Shown: positions 1 to 55,466, numbered from the stretch's first letter. The stretch is DNA of 64,000 nucleotides from Amorphochlora amoebiformis (GCA_054601695.1 BAAHQB010000092.1:649249-713248), one strand, 5' to 3'. Notes: generated by a model not told the origin, from the letters alone. A program made the numbers and translations.

Positions 1-9
1 TAAGTTTAC

Positions 10-72
10 CTTATCAAGAACTGACCCGAAGGTTATCGAATCTCTCCATCCCTTTGCCTCAAGATTGACCCA
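10..72 (-). CDS. candidate internal exon, 21 codons
   Basis: On the minus strand a 63-nt open segment starts after an acceptor reading CACTCAG and ends at the donor GTAAAC. It encodes [20 protein letters not shown] plus K, without low-complexity bias. It may be a 3' exon of the F-box/LRR gene further right, or belong to another gene cut by the window edge. No family is recognised, and only the splice signals and composition support it. Confidence 0.35.
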
Positions 73-198
73 CTGAGTGTGTTTGTATGGATTCATTATT
101 ATGCACATGGAGAAGAAAGTTTGAGAGAGCGAGAGAGAGGGAGAGAGGGAGAGCGAGAGAGGGAAGAAATAAAAGAAAGAAAAAAAAGATGAAAATAA

Positions 199-233
<35 letters not shown>

Positions 234-355
234 GTTATACATATATATATATATACCTTCTTTCCTTCCAGCAATGCTTCTGCGTCGTGGCATACCTATC
301 AAATTAACATTTCCATATATACATATATATATATATATATGTATATACCTATATG

Positions 356-435
<80 letters not shown>

Positions 436-510
436 ATATATATATGTGTGTATATATATATATATAATTGCTCGTGCTCGAAAGTAGACGGCGGAGATTA
501 TATGCCTCTT

Positions 511-581
<71 letters not shown>

Positions 582-595
582 AAGCTCTACCTTAC

Positions 596-713
596 AAACT
601 GACTGCTCAATACACATCGATGGCCGCCGAAATAATTTAAGGCAGCACAAACACGTGAAGATAGTCGTGTCGCTTGCATTAGCGGTCGCGTGCGATGTAC
701 AGGCGTATAAAAC
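596..713 (-). CDS. candidate internal exon
   Basis: A minus-strand segment open in one frame lies between an acceptor (GAAACAG) and a good donor (GTAAGG). It reads [19 protein letters not shown] and continues to an end near CIEQSV. The acceptor has a weak pyrimidine tract and no domain is recognised, so it is only a possible exon of the F-box/LRR gene. Confidence 0.25.
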
Positions 714-835
714 CTGTTTCGTTTTGGGTAAATTCGAAGAATACTTGGGTATTTCTTGACTTCTGTTACTTTTTTTCTCTTTTTCTGTTTTTTCTCTGTC
801 TTTCTGTTTCTCTCTCTGTGTGTGTGTCTTTCTTG

Positions 836-868
<33 letters not shown>

Positions 869-1312
869 CATACATCTACATACATATATATATAAATATA
901 TATATACTCTACAATTCTAAAAAAACTTCTATATACCTCGCTCGGGTAGTTGCCGAATTTTAAACCCCTTCGTCTATAGTCGCCTTGATTGCTATGGATT
1001 AGCATTCCGCGTACCTGTATACCAGTCGAAATTTCATCTTCTCAGTTGCCTTTCTCTGTTTACTCTGTTCGACCTCAATTTCTCTCTCTCGATCTCTCAA
1101 CATCTCCCCCCCCCCCTCTTTTTTTTTTTTTCCTCTCTTCCTGTGCGTCTCCCTCAAGTCTCTGATTTTCTTCTCTTCATGTGTCTCTCTTAGTTGAGCG
1201 TTATGTATGTGTATGGTATGTAAATATATAATATATATATATATATATGTATATATAATATAAATATTTGCATATGTTATGTAAATGTCCGTATCTATAT
1301 ATATACATATGT

Positions 1313-1354
<42 letters not shown>

Positions 1355-1461
1355 CTATGTACATGTAATATTCCATAAATAAAAACACATTTATTTATAT
1401 AAATAGATATATTAAGATACACGTGCACTTGAAAAACATGGTGTATGAATTGTGAACTCAC

Positions 1462-1544
1462 CGGCCCCCAACATCCCCTCCCGCCAAAACCACCTATCCA
1501 TCGGCACTTTGCATCTGTACACCCACTGGGATAGCCCTCTTTTC
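1462..1544 (-). CDS. candidate internal exon
   Basis: Minus-strand island with acceptor TTGACAG and donor GTGAGT. Two frames are open. One gives [20 protein letters not shown]. The other fits the phase left by the last resolved exon of the F-box/LRR gene and is rich in Gly, Cys and Trp. The frame cannot be settled from sequence alone. Confidence 0.3.
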
Positions 1545-1582
1545 CTGTCAAGGCGCAATATCTGATATATATATATTATATG

Positions 1583-1614
<32 letters not shown>

Positions 1615-1650
1615 GGTATGTATGTATGTATGTATGTGTATGTATGTATG

Positions 1651-1821
<171 letters not shown>

Positions 1822-1894
1822 CATATGCATATATATTCATATATATACATACATATATATATATATATATATATGCATATATATATATATATAC

Positions 1895-1979
<85 letters not shown>

Positions 1980-1980
1980 T

Positions 1981-2014
<34 letters not shown>

Positions 2015-2060
2015 TATAATAATAATAATAATATTATATATATATATATATACATATGCA

Positions 2061-2111
<51 letters not shown>

Positions 2112-2172
2112 TTATATATATATATATATATATAAATAGGTAAAAGTATAAATGTGTACATCTAAATGTCTA

Positions 2173-2214
<42 letters not shown>

Positions 2215-2302
2215 ATATATGCGTATATACTACATATTATATATATATATATATATATACATCATATGCTGTGTGTGTGTGTGTACGCACATTTAAATAC
2301 AC

Positions 2303-2383
<81 letters not shown>

Positions 2384-2389
2384 TACATA

Positions 2390-2424
<35 letters not shown>

Positions 2425-2453
2425 ATATTATATATATATATATATATAGAGAA

Positions 2454-2512
<59 letters not shown>

Positions 2513-2551
2513 CATACATATGTCTTGTGTGTATGTCCGCACATTTATATA

Positions 2552-2604
<53 letters not shown>

Positions 2605-2693
2605 ATTATATACTATGTATATATATAATATATAATATATATATATATATGTGTGTGTGTGGGTGTGTGTGTGTATCCAGTATTCTAACCTAC

Positions 2694-3821
2694 GCCACAA
2701 GACTCCCGTATCCATCTTCGGCCGAAGCTTTGCTAGAATCTCAGCAACCATAACATCTATCTCGCAATCATCCCTAAGGTAAAGTGAAACTCAGACAAAC
2801 CAATTTCGCTACCGTGTCGCAGTCGCTTGGGTTTTGGCTTGGGTCAGATCGAAGGGATTACAGGTCGAGTTTCTTGAGGTCTAAGCAGTCTGTCAGTGAC
2901 ATCACAGCTTGCTCGCTAATTCTATTGCAGCCACTAAGCTTCACGGATTGCAGAGACTCTAACTTTGATATCTGAGGGGAAGCACATTTAAGCTGTTGCA
3001 TGATGTGCACGTGTGGAGTTAGTCTACGCCAACCAGTCGGAGAGAATTGTCACTTATCGCCGAGCATCCCTCCAGGGATAGCGACTCAATCATCTAGTGT
3101 GAATTCATTCCGTCAGCTTGGTCAACTCTACCCTCCAATATGGAGATTACCTGGAAGCGTGCAGACGATAAGAGCCGAATGACAAGCCCGTCGCCAACTT
3201 TCAAGCGAATCCTGAAGGGGTTGAGACTCAGTGGAATAGTCGCACACTCAAATCATCGCCATGGATTCTTGCCTGCTTAAATCAAGGCTTCTCCAGAGGT
3301 ATGGATCATAGCAGGCGTCACGCCAGCTACGCGAAACTGCGGCACACTTTGCCCTGGACAAAACTAGCGTCAGGTTTCAGCTAGGATCTAGCTAGTTTTT
3401 GGGGACAACCGGTTGGACAGGTCCATGAACTCGAAGAAGTTTATGAAGACGTCGCGAAATCTTTCATAAAAGGGGGGGAAACGGGGATGGTGAAACGAAG
3501 AAAGGTTCACCAGTATCTTTGCGGATGGGTGTCCTACCAAAAATATGACATGCCAGTGGTATATCTAACCTGTCAGCGCTCCACAAATCATAATCCATCT
3601 CCTGAACCTGAAAAATAGGTGAGGGGGATTTCAATATGCAAAGCATTGATGGTTGGGAGATGACTGACACTCATTCGGTTGCCAATCTCGATATGGAAGT
3701 GTGACGGGTGCACAAGTTGCCGTGGGGTTGTGCTTGGCAAGCTCTGAGCGTTGCTCCGACGGGAATTGGCCTCTGCAAGAGCGTCATACTGCTCCAGTGG
3801 CCTAGATGCTTGCTCTCCCAT
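2694..3821 (-). CDS. F-box / leucine-rich-repeat protein (3' part unresolved)
   Basis: Seven phase-consistent exons: 3821-3669, 3607-3570, 3460-3410, 3353-3273, 3211-3151, 2971-2862, 2773-2694. The start is the ATG at 3821. Exons 2-4 join into an F-box, with DVFINFFEFMDLSNR followed by AKCAAVSRSWRDACYDPYLW and RSLDLS. Exons 5-7 give cysteine-containing LRRs (LESLQSVKLSGCNRISEQAV, then LDLKKLDLDDCEID). F-box/LRR proteins are SCF ubiquitin-ligase substrate adaptors: the F-box binds Skp1 and the LRRs bind the target. The exon 4 donor is GC (GC-AG intron), the only option that keeps phase. Introns are 56-179 nt. After 2694 the donor GTAGGT leads into TA repeats, so the C-terminal LRRs are not placed. 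Confidence 0.75.
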
Positions 3822-4167
3822 TACATCCCCAAAGGCGACAACCCGGGCGCCACAGCCAAGAATCTCAAGAGAATCTCGAGAGAATCTCGAGAGAACCTCG
3901 ATAGGATCTCGAGCTTAAGGGGTATTCATGTCGCCTTTTAATGAACCATAGCGTGAAATAGCCCTATTATTCGTAATCAAGCGTGACGTAACGGTATGTA
4001 ACGTAAACTAAGGTTAATTTAACTTAATTACCAGGATAGCCGAATAATTATTCAGTTCCGACTCGTGATGAATTTCTGGTAATTTCAGCAGATGCGCTCT
4101 CCTAAAATAACGAAAAACTTTTTACCAGCGTTTGAGGAAAACACAAGGTGAGAGCTGGGGCGGGCGG
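3822..4167. promoter_or_regulatory. shared upstream region of two divergent genes
   Basis: 346 bp separate the start codons of the F-box/LRR gene (minus) and the PP2C gene (plus), the right size for a bidirectional promoter. It holds a short direct repeat of AGAATCTCGAG-like units at about 3866-3912 and a run of CGTGACGTAACGG-type sequence near 3983-4000. No TATA box is obvious. Confidence 0.45.
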
Positions 4168-5230
4168 ATGGAAGACCCCAACGCCCGGCCTGTCACAAGC
4201 AGCCTCAGGGATGCCAAATTTAGCCGCTCATGTCCGAGCGACCCGCGATATAACCGCCTGGATCCTAAGATGAAGGCGGAGGTGAAGAAAAGGTGAGATT
4301 CTGGGGGAGTATGGTTTCCCAGCCGAGACTAATGCACACTCACCTAGGGAAAGGACGGAGAAGGAGCAGCGGAAGATAGATGGTAGATATTGTGTCCTGG
4401 AACGGGCGCTGACCAAAAATGAAGAAGAGGAACGAAGGTGGGATAAAGAAATCAGCCCAGGTGCCTCAATTTCTTATTCAACATGATTAATTTCAGGAAA
4501 AGTGAGGAATTCAAACATGAAGATTTCGGAGGTATGGTACAACGCAGCTACAAACTCCTGCACGTTCTGATATCCTTGCTTCTTACAGAGGCACGAACAT
4601 ATGAACTGGTGGGATCAAAGGAGGATCTCCACCAGGAGACAACAGAGACGGTGCGACCACGTATTTCTTTCCCTTTAACCCAACCAATTTAATGAATGAC
4701 ATTCGGCAGGAGTCTCAAGCCGAACCACTAGTTAGTGGATTGCGAGGAGTTAGCATCAGCATGCAGAACGAGAGTAGTCTAAGCGATGTCAAGGATAGCG
4801 ATTTCGATTCGGAGCCCGCCGAGGAGGAGTTCTGGGACGACACAGACCCAGACGACACGGATGAAGAGAAAATAGATAAAAGGCCATTGAGCCCTAAAGT
4901 GAAAGAAATCAAACTCTTAGACCAGTTTGTAGTCGGTTGTAAGGGTGCCATCTTCGGCTCAAGCCTGAAGGTGATCGAATCCACTCGCCCCCTTGGCATA
5001 TATTGACGGATGTTTGCTATACTTAGATTAGTGATGGCAAAGGATTCCCGATTCCAGTTCCAGCATCTCCAAATCATTTTCAGGTAATCGTAATGATACA
5101 AACTTGGAACTAACCTCTAATACCTTTCATAATAATCTTGATAATATTAAAATACATTATGTGACATTCCACATAATAGTTGGAACGTATATATATTATA
5201 CAAAACATGTATGTATAGACTTTAATTTAG

Positions 5231-5275
<45 letters not shown>

Positions 5276-5416
5276 CATATAAATATCACCACGTTGCAGA
5301 TATCCTACGAAAAAGTGAGTGGTTTCAGATGCACAGCTCTGGACCCAGATAGAGAAGTTTTAGTGTCAAAGGTACAGCATGCACATTTTTATAGATATAT
5401 AAATGTATATAATATA

Positions 5417-5471
<55 letters not shown>

Positions 5472-5480
5472 ATATTATAT

Positions 5481-5537
<57 letters not shown>

Positions 5538-5553
5538 CTTACACATATAAATA

Positions 5554-5631
<78 letters not shown>

Positions 5632-5762
5632 TATATATATGCATAAATATGTATTATTATCTTTATTTCTAGTGCTAGTATCACTTATGGGATTTGCATC
5701 GTTAGTATTTCAATGCATATAACATAAATATCATTTTTTGTTGCAGTTCCTTTTCTATAGAA

Positions 5763-5817
<55 letters not shown>

Positions 5818-5951
5818 GGTGTGTGGGGGTGTGGGGGTGTGTGTGTGTGTGTACATTGTTAATTTTAAATTAACACTTATCTGGGTTGATGGATTATATA
5901 TTATTACAATGGTTAATTTACTTACTACCACTTTGCATATATATGTATATG

Positions 5952-5995
<44 letters not shown>

Positions 5996-6092
5996 TATAT
6001 ATATATAAATATTTGTATATATACATATATATATGTACAACGAATAAAAAATTAAAGGTTTTATGTTGGCGTATTCTTCACAAATTTATTTT

Positions 6093-6136
<44 letters not shown>

Positions 6137-8039
6137 ATATAATATAATATAATAATACATATATATATATATATATTGTAGAGGCGCCACGTCATCCGCG
6201 AAGGGGACGTCGTGGAATTTTCACGAGGGATTCGCATAGTCTTTACAGAAGTTAAAAGAGAACAGCTCGGACCCGAGGGAGAGTCAACAACAGTCCTGGT
6301 ACCCAACGCACAATATTTCCTTTCAACTGCTCATGGTTTCACCGTGATCTCGTTTCCCCTTCCCCCTGTTATTCATATTTCTGATCATTTATATGCAGAC
6401 CGCACTGTTGGCTTCGGCTGATTTGCCCTCCTCAAGTCGTGTAAAGATTCCTAAAGGAGGAGTCACCGTGGGATTCGACGTCGGTTGCGGCGTGAAGCTC
6501 TCTTCACGAGGGGAAAGAGGCGTCCTAGCAACTCTAAAGCCTTTAGAAGTAAACGGCCGCAAGGATCTCGGGTTGATATCCGACCAACCGTTCCATGTGA
6601 AGCTCATAGGCAAGGACTCGAAGGCACCGCGAGGCAGTCATGAGTGCTTGCTGGCGTCTGGGTGTGTTATATCGATCCCGGGTGATTCGAGGTTGCGATT
6701 CGCTGTGACGGTGTGTCTCCAGCCGCGCGAAGATCCTCAGAAATCGAAGGGGGAGTGGTGCACCGTCAAGAGCGCTGCATGTATCGAGGAGCCCAATCTG
6801 ACAGTAGAAAGCATCAAGGAGCATCAAGACCGTGCAATAATTAAGGACTGTCTAGGGGGGGGTAATAACCACGGATTGTTTGCTGTCTTCGACGGGCACG
6901 GCGGAAGAGATGTTGCCGATGTCGCAGCTGCCTCCTTCCCAGATATACTTGGCCAGGAGCTCAACAAGATCCAACGTCAAGAGCAATGGATTGCGGCTGT
7001 GAATGCCGTGATTCGCGACCGGAAACGATTAAATCACACAAGGAGCGTCACTTCCATGCCCAAGTTCTTGTCAGAGAGTATCAACCTCAAAACTCTCTCT
7101 ACCGTAAAAAAATTGAGTGATCTCCGTTCCGTCTTCAGCGAAGATAAGCACAAGCGACACGCAAGATCTCCGCGACAGAGCGAGTCCTCTAACAGCATAG
7201 AAGGGGCTTGCTCCCTCACCTCACGGGGTGAAGGCGACATTCTTTTAGAGCCTGTGGACTTCTTTGAAGCTTCAGATGTTCACGACGGACCCCTCCTGGC
7301 AATGAAGCGGGCATCAGAGCGTGTTGCACGCCTGATGCGCGGACTCATATCAGAGATGGGATCTTATCAAGGCTCAACTGGGCAGATTTGCTTGTTAAAG
7401 AGGGACCACAAGAGCGGGGGGGTATCAAAGTTGTACAGTGCATCGGTTGGCGACTCAGGGGCGATTTTGATTCGTGACCGAAGTGCTGTCGAAGTTAGCA
7501 CCATCTGTCGTCACAAACCCGACCACAAGGATGAGCAAGCTAGAATCGAGAAGGCTGGGGGACGGGTTAGCGACGGTAGAATAATGAACATGCTTGCGGT
7601 ATCGCGAGCTTATGGGGATCTTCTGATGGAAGAATGGGGGGTTATTAGCGAGCCGCACTTCTCAGAAACAGTCCTGGGACCTAAGGACTCCCATCTAGTG
7701 ATTGCAACGGACGGCGTTTGGGACTACATCAGTTCTAAGAAGGTCGTCGATTTAGTTTTAAATGCACGTGACGCAGTTGACGCTTGCCATAATATCCTCA
7801 ATTTCGTCACCTCCGGGTCAAAAGTTAGCCAAGACAACATCGCCATAATTGTCGTCGAGTTGCAACAGGATACTAATCCCGCCAAGAAAGAGATAGGCGG
7901 AACGATTCCCAGCGATTTGTTCACTCTCAAGGAAAAGTCCAGTCGTAACTCTAAGGGCCGCGTGAGGATTAGGAATAAAAGGATGGCAAAGAGCGCTTCG
8001 GTCTCCGCCGGGTTTGATATAACGCGGGCTGAGTTATGA
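4168..8039 (+). CDS. PP2C-family (PPM) Ser/Thr protein phosphatase with long N-terminal extension
   Basis: Proposed exons: 4168-4292, 4348-4460, 4497-4531, 4589-4660, 4710-4970, 5300-5371, 6182-6298, 6399-8039. All junctions keep phase, giving about 811 aa. The last exon holds the catalytic domain: EHQDRAI (usually NQDR), FAVFDGHGG with metal-binding Asp, [54 protein letters not shown] and [12 protein letters not shown]. All the main metal/phosphate motifs are present, so the enzyme should be an active Mn/Mg-dependent phosphatase. The N-terminal part is acidic and charged. A segment ending [18 protein letters not shown] is weakly FHA-like. About 125 residues between FDGHGG and GSTGQI are an insert rich in Ser and basic residues. 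Alternative: the first four exons are a separate small gene and this one starts at the ATG at 4692. Introns 5 and 6 contain (TA)n. Confidence 0.85.
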
Positions 8040-8486
8040 TAGCTCCTTTGTAAAAATTCATTCATTAATTGAGTTAATTTAATTAATCGATTAGAGTTAG
8101 CTGATACTTTCTATTTTCTAGTCCTAAAACTAGTAAAATTTAGTCTATCTACTACTTCTAGTCTGCACACTAGGTCTGAGCTTATCTCGCTTGTGCTAGT
8201 TGAAGTCTAGGAAGTTGCTACTTCTAGCACTTACACTAGTTACAACACTAGCCAAGGTCTATGAACTATCTCAGTATCTCTAGTATCTACTAGATATAGT
8301 ACTATATATAGTATATAGATACGGTACGGAGAAGTCTAAAACGACAACTCAGTAAGCGTAAAGACTAGAAAGAGAGTCTAGAGAGTCAACACGTAATATA
8401 CGAGATCGAACAAGATGCCACTGGATATGTCGTTTAGATTTACACAGTTGTTAAAACTTAAATTATATATAACTTGCACGAATCGC
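8040..8486. other. convergent 3' intergenic region
   Basis: Between the PP2C stop and the glycosyltransferase stop, 447 bp hold no coding signal. The first 300 bp are rich in the word CTAGT/ACTAG (at least a dozen occurrences around 8120-8300), also seen 3' of the ELM2 gene near 36,600-36,730. This suggests a shared 3'-region composition. Confidence 0.5.
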
Positions 8487-33957
<25,471 letters not shown>

Positions 33958-34259
33958 TGAGCGCGTAAATATTCGCCCTATTGGACAAGATTGGCCTTGG
34001 ATAAGTAGGCTGGCTTGGCTTCGTCGGAGTTGGCAGCCTTCGGAATGCAGCGTTCAAATAATATACACGAATATGAAGAAAAGGATATACATATATTTTG
34101 TTCTGATATGGAGATATCTAAGGAAATTTCCAATATAAACTCGGCAATTGGATTCCGAGCTCTCTCCTGGTAACCCGGGGATTCGTATCACCCCCCGGGA
34201 ACCCCCACGAAAACTTCACACTAAAATCGCGCTCAAGGCGGCCTCGTGCCCGGCTCGGG
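33958..34259. promoter_or_regulatory. shared upstream region of two divergent genes
   Basis: 302 bp between the start codons of the GT4-GT2 gene (minus) and the ELM2 gene (plus), nearly free of TA repeats. The ORF from 34148 is open but has no domain and overlaps the presumed promoter and 5' leader. No core promoter element is clear. Confidence 0.45.
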
Positions 34260-36510
<2,251 letters not shown>

Positions 36511-37025
36511 TTTAGATGATGCACGTGGCATTTCATTAAATTTTTAAGACTATTTTTTTTTTTTTTAAGCTTTTGTAATTTGTTTGTATATCGATCAATG
36601 ATATCATGTGTTGGATTATTTAGCTAGTTTAGTACTAACTAGAGTAAGTTTTGTTCTTCTTTGAAATTCTGAATATGCTTAAAAAAGAGTTATGACTAGT
36701 ATGATTAAGCTATTCTGAAGACTTACTAGCTAGCTGCAGCTCAGATAGTTAAAAAAATAACGCCAGAACGTGTAGATCTATCTAGCTATTGTATTCACTG
36801 ATGAATTCACTAAACTCGGATAGCTCACTTGCGTAGTCGGAAACAGGATGAGTGCACACACGAAGGCTTTCGTCGACTTTCCCTGGCACAAAGCAATTAA
36901 ACTTTAAAATAGCGTACTAATATAGTAGTTTCACGTACTTGGATGCGTCCATTTCTTCCATTGAGGCTGATTGAAGCTTTGTTCTCATATTTTTAGCTGT
37001 ATATATTGCCACACGCAGATACACC

Positions 37026-37072
<47 letters not shown>

Positions 37073-37091
37073 AATATATCATACACACACA

Positions 37092-37146
<55 letters not shown>

Positions 37147-37370
37147 CACACACACACACGTATGTATATACGATATGTATATATATATATATGTGTGTGT
37201 ATATATATATTATACATGTGCATCTACTTATTTATGAACACATGTTTATATAGAATATACACATATACCAATATAGAAATATGCATAGTATATTAATATG
37301 TATATATATGTATATATTTATTTATTTATATAATGTATACATTTATGTACTGTTCATCCATATGTATATA

Positions 37371-37423
<53 letters not shown>

Positions 37424-37475
37424 ATATATACACTGCCGTGAGATTCCACACATATAGTTACCATATTCCGCCCAT
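36511..37475. other. 3' region of the ELM2 gene, then TA repeats
   Basis: The first 450 bp are A/T-rich unique sequence with many TAGCTAG/ACTAG words and no open frame. From 37,020 on it is (TA)n with CA and GTAT runs. No exon is supported, although the C-terminal exons of the minus-strand gene to the right must lie somewhere here. Confidence 0.6.
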
Positions 37476-37523
37476 GTAACATGTTACGTAACATATTACG
37501 TAACATGTTACGTAACATGTTAC
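37476..37523. repeat. four tandem 12-bp palindromes GTAACATGTTAC
   Basis: Units at 37476, 37488, 37500 and 37512, each its own reverse complement, with one variant (GTAACATATTAC). An exact multiple of three, it reads as a four-residue repeat on the minus strand, but no splice sites place it in a gene. Confidence 0.95.
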
Positions 37524-37573
37524 CACAAGTATGTTTTAAGTATATGTATATAAGGCACAACATCAGTAGTAAC

Positions 37574-42132
<4,559 letters not shown>

Positions 42133-42171
42133 AGCGGATATGCTATAATTATTTGTCAGGAGAATGAATGT

Positions 42172-42228
<57 letters not shown>

Positions 42229-42297
42229 TATATATTTATATGTTAAAGTTTTACATACATAATAAATATATGTATACACGCATGTACACACACACAC

Positions 42298-42356
<59 letters not shown>

Positions 42357-42403
42357 GATATATATATATATAAATATGATATACATACATACATACATAT
42401 ATA

Positions 42404-42445
<42 letters not shown>

Positions 42446-42501
42446 ATATATACAAATATATATATTATATGTGTATATATGTATGTGTATGTATATGTAT
42501 A

Positions 42502-42591
<90 letters not shown>

Positions 42592-42612
42592 TGTAAAATA
42601 TTATATACATAC

Positions 42613-42674
<62 letters not shown>

Positions 42675-42720
42675 TTACTGATATGAAAAAGAAAGAATGG
42701 GAATACCGGGAAAACTTTAA

Positions 42721-43506
<786 letters not shown>

Positions 43507-43671
43507 TAGTAAGGGGGATGTTATCTTACATGTATTTATATTAATATGTGTATATATATATGTATATGTATGTATATATATATACATATTTATGTGTATG
43601 TATATATAAATATGTATGTATGTATATATAAATATGTAAAAATATATATATATATATAAAATATAATATAC

Positions 43672-52164
<8,493 letters not shown>

Positions 52165-52171
52165 GTTAGGG

Positions 52172-52223
<52 letters not shown>

Positions 52224-52322
52224 TTGTGTGTGTGTGTATGTATATATGTACATGTATATATATATACATATATACGTACATATGTATATGTACATACATA
52301 TGTACATATGTATGTACATATA

Positions 52323-52523
52323 GCGTTAAGGTTAGGGTTAGGGTTAGGGTTAGGGTTAGGGTTAGGGTTACAGCTAAAATTAGAAGAGGAAAGGTTTAGG
52401 GTTAGGGTAAAAATTAAGGTTACGGATAGGGATACAGCTAGAGAGGGGGATTGAGAGAAAGAGAGAGGGAGAGAGAAAGAAAGGGAGAAAGAGAGAGGGA
52501 GAGAGAGAGGGGGAAACAGAAAC

Positions 52524-52560
<37 letters not shown>

Positions 52561-52783
52561 GGGAGAAAGAGAGTGAGTGGGAGAGAGGGAGAGAGGGATG
52601 GGGAGAGGGGGGCAGAGAGGGAGGGAGAGACGGAGGCAGAGAGGGAGAGAGAGAGAGGGGGGGAGAGAGAGAGAGAGAGAAAGGGAGAGAGAGAGAAGGA
52701 GAGAGAGAGAGAGAGGGAGAGAGAGGAGAGAGAGAGGAGAGAGAGAGAGGGAGAGAGAGAGAGAGAGAGAGTTCAAATTGTAT
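52323..52783. repeat. TTAGGG array grading into a GA tract
   Basis: TTAGGG-type units (52323-52440) pass directly into (GA)n with GGGA variants (52441-52783). No gene is supported. Confidence 0.93.
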
Positions 52784-52851
52784 ATGGGATATATTTACAG
52801 CTATATGTATAGTTATATATATATATATATATATATATACGTGTGTGTGTG

Positions 52852-52915
<64 letters not shown>

Positions 52916-53015
52916 TATACGTGTGTGTGTGTGTGTATTTTATCTAAGTATGATTTATATGTATTTTATATCTATATACGATTTATAATTAATATCTATA
53001 TACACACACACACAC

Positions 53016-53077
<62 letters not shown>

Positions 53078-53098
53078 GTAAATAATATAAATACATTC

Positions 53099-53142
<44 letters not shown>

Positions 53143-53145
53143 GCA

Positions 53146-53148
53146 TGC

Positions 53149-53233
<85 letters not shown>

Positions 53234-53547
53234 GAGAGACAAGAGATAGAGCGAGAGACACAGAGAGAGAGAGACAGAAGGAGAGAGGAGAGGGAGAGAG
53301 AGAGAGGAGAGACAGAGAGAGAGGGAGAGACAGAGAGGGAGAGAGAGGAGAGACAGAGAGAGAGGGAGAGACAGAGAGGGAGAGAGAGGGAGAGAGACAG
53401 AGAGGGAGAGAGAGAGGGAGAGAGACAGAGAGGGAGAGGGAGAGCGAGAGAGAGAGAGGAGAGACAAGAGAGGGCGCGAGAGACAGAGAAAGACAGAGAG
53501 AAAGAGGGAGAGAGAGGGAGAGAGAGAGAGGGTTAGAGAGAGAGGGG

Positions 53548-53630
<83 letters not shown>

Positions 53631-53665
53631 GGAGAGAGAGGGAGAGAGAGAGAGAGAGAGAGAAA
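53146..53665. repeat. GA-rich tract
   Basis: (GA)n with GACAGAGAG sub-repeats, directly 3' (gene sense) of exon 53734-53682. Open frames through it are artefacts. Confidence 0.95.
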
Positions 53666-53681
53666 AAGTATCTTCGTTGAC

Positions 53682-53767
53682 CGATTAGAGCCCGAGTAGA
53701 ATTCAGTTATGGATCCGAGTCTATGGCTATCAGCCTTTTCACTAAAATTATGTATATATATATATAT

Positions 53768-53813
<46 letters not shown>

Positions 53814-53855
53814 TATATTATTCGTGAAGCTATGTGTATATATTCGTAAATATAA

Positions 53856-53886
<31 letters not shown>

Positions 53887-54162
53887 GTTTTATTTATATT
53901 ATATTATATATATATATATATATATTTGTATATATATATATACATTGTTATATATATGTATATTTGTATTATATATATATATATATATATGTATGTATAT
54001 TATGTTATGTATATTTATACATGTATTTATATATCTGAAATATAAAACATACATACATTTAAACATATTGAGAAATATACCTACATTTCACTAAAATTAT
54101 GTATATATATATATATATACATATATTATACGCATAGCTATGTGTATATATTCGTATATATA

Positions 54163-54204
<42 letters not shown>

Positions 54205-54371
54205 CATACATAATATACCTACTTTAACAGCGCTACATGCTAACAAAAATACCGCGTCTTAAGCATGATATACATATATATATATACATATACATACATA
54301 TACATACATACATATTATATTTGTCATGTCTTAGACGCGCAATTTGTTACCAAGTAACACTGTCACTGTTA

Positions 54372-54406
<35 letters not shown>

Positions 54407-54718
54407 TTTGAGATATATAAATATATGTATAAATGATATATATATATATATATATATATAATTGTATATCTACATTGTATACATGTATTTAAGTATATAC
54501 ATAATATACAATATATGTATACATATATATATATATATATGTATTTGTATATATATATATATATATTTATATACATATATATAATATACATACATATATA
54601 TATATAAAATATACGTATATAATATATGTATACAGGAAGGTTTACTATGAGAAGACATATATAGGAACCTTGTGACCATTAGCGCCTGTCCATCTCTTAG
54701 AATTTCAAGGTGGTATAT
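53682..54718 (-). CDS. TesB/ACOT8-like acyl-CoA thioesterase exons (partial gene)
   Basis: Four phase-consistent exons: 54718-54634, 54365-54351, 54257-54223, 53734-53682. The joined product contains [18 protein letters not shown], then [18 protein letters not shown]. This resembles the second half of the first hot-dog domain of type II acyl-CoA thioesterases (pattern Y-V-E-x-LRDG-x-S, then IF-x-x-A-S). These peroxisomal or cytosolic enzymes hydrolyse acyl-CoA to fatty acid and CoA. No catalytic Asp/Thr/Gln region is placed, since the flanking exons are not resolved, and the match is by eye over about 45 residues. The first exon's head is copied many times to the right. Confidence 0.4.
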
Positions 54719-54733
54719 CTAATTTAAGATATC

Positions 54734-54790
<57 letters not shown>

Positions 54791-54824
54791 CCATATATAT
54801 ATATATATATATATGCGTATATAT

Positions 54825-54881
54825 TAGCGCCTGTCCATCTCTTAGAATTTCAAGGTGGAATATCTAATTTAAGATATCTCG

Positions 54882-54913
<32 letters not shown>

Positions 54914-54915
54914 CC

Positions 54916-54947
<32 letters not shown>

Positions 54948-55002
54948 TAGCGCCTGTCCATCTCTTAGACTTTCAACGTGGTATATCTAAATAAAGATAT
55001 CT

Positions 55003-55040
<38 letters not shown>

Positions 55041-55126
55041 ATATATCCATATATATATATATGTATATATATTAGCGCCTGTCCATCTCTTAGAATTTCA
55101 AGGTGGTATATCTAATTTAAGATATC

Positions 55127-55163
<37 letters not shown>

Positions 55164-55225
55164 GTATATATATTAGCGCCTGTCCATCTCTTAGAATTTC
55201 AAGGTGGTATATCTAATTACAGATA

Positions 55226-55279
<54 letters not shown>

Positions 55280-55330
55280 CGCCTGTCCATCTCTTAGAAT
55301 TTCAAGGTGGTATATCTAATTAAAGATATC

Positions 55331-55378
<48 letters not shown>

Positions 55379-55427
55379 CGCCTGTCCATCTCTTAGAATT
55401 TCAACGTGGTATATCTAATTAAAGATA

Positions 55428-55466
<39 letters not shown>

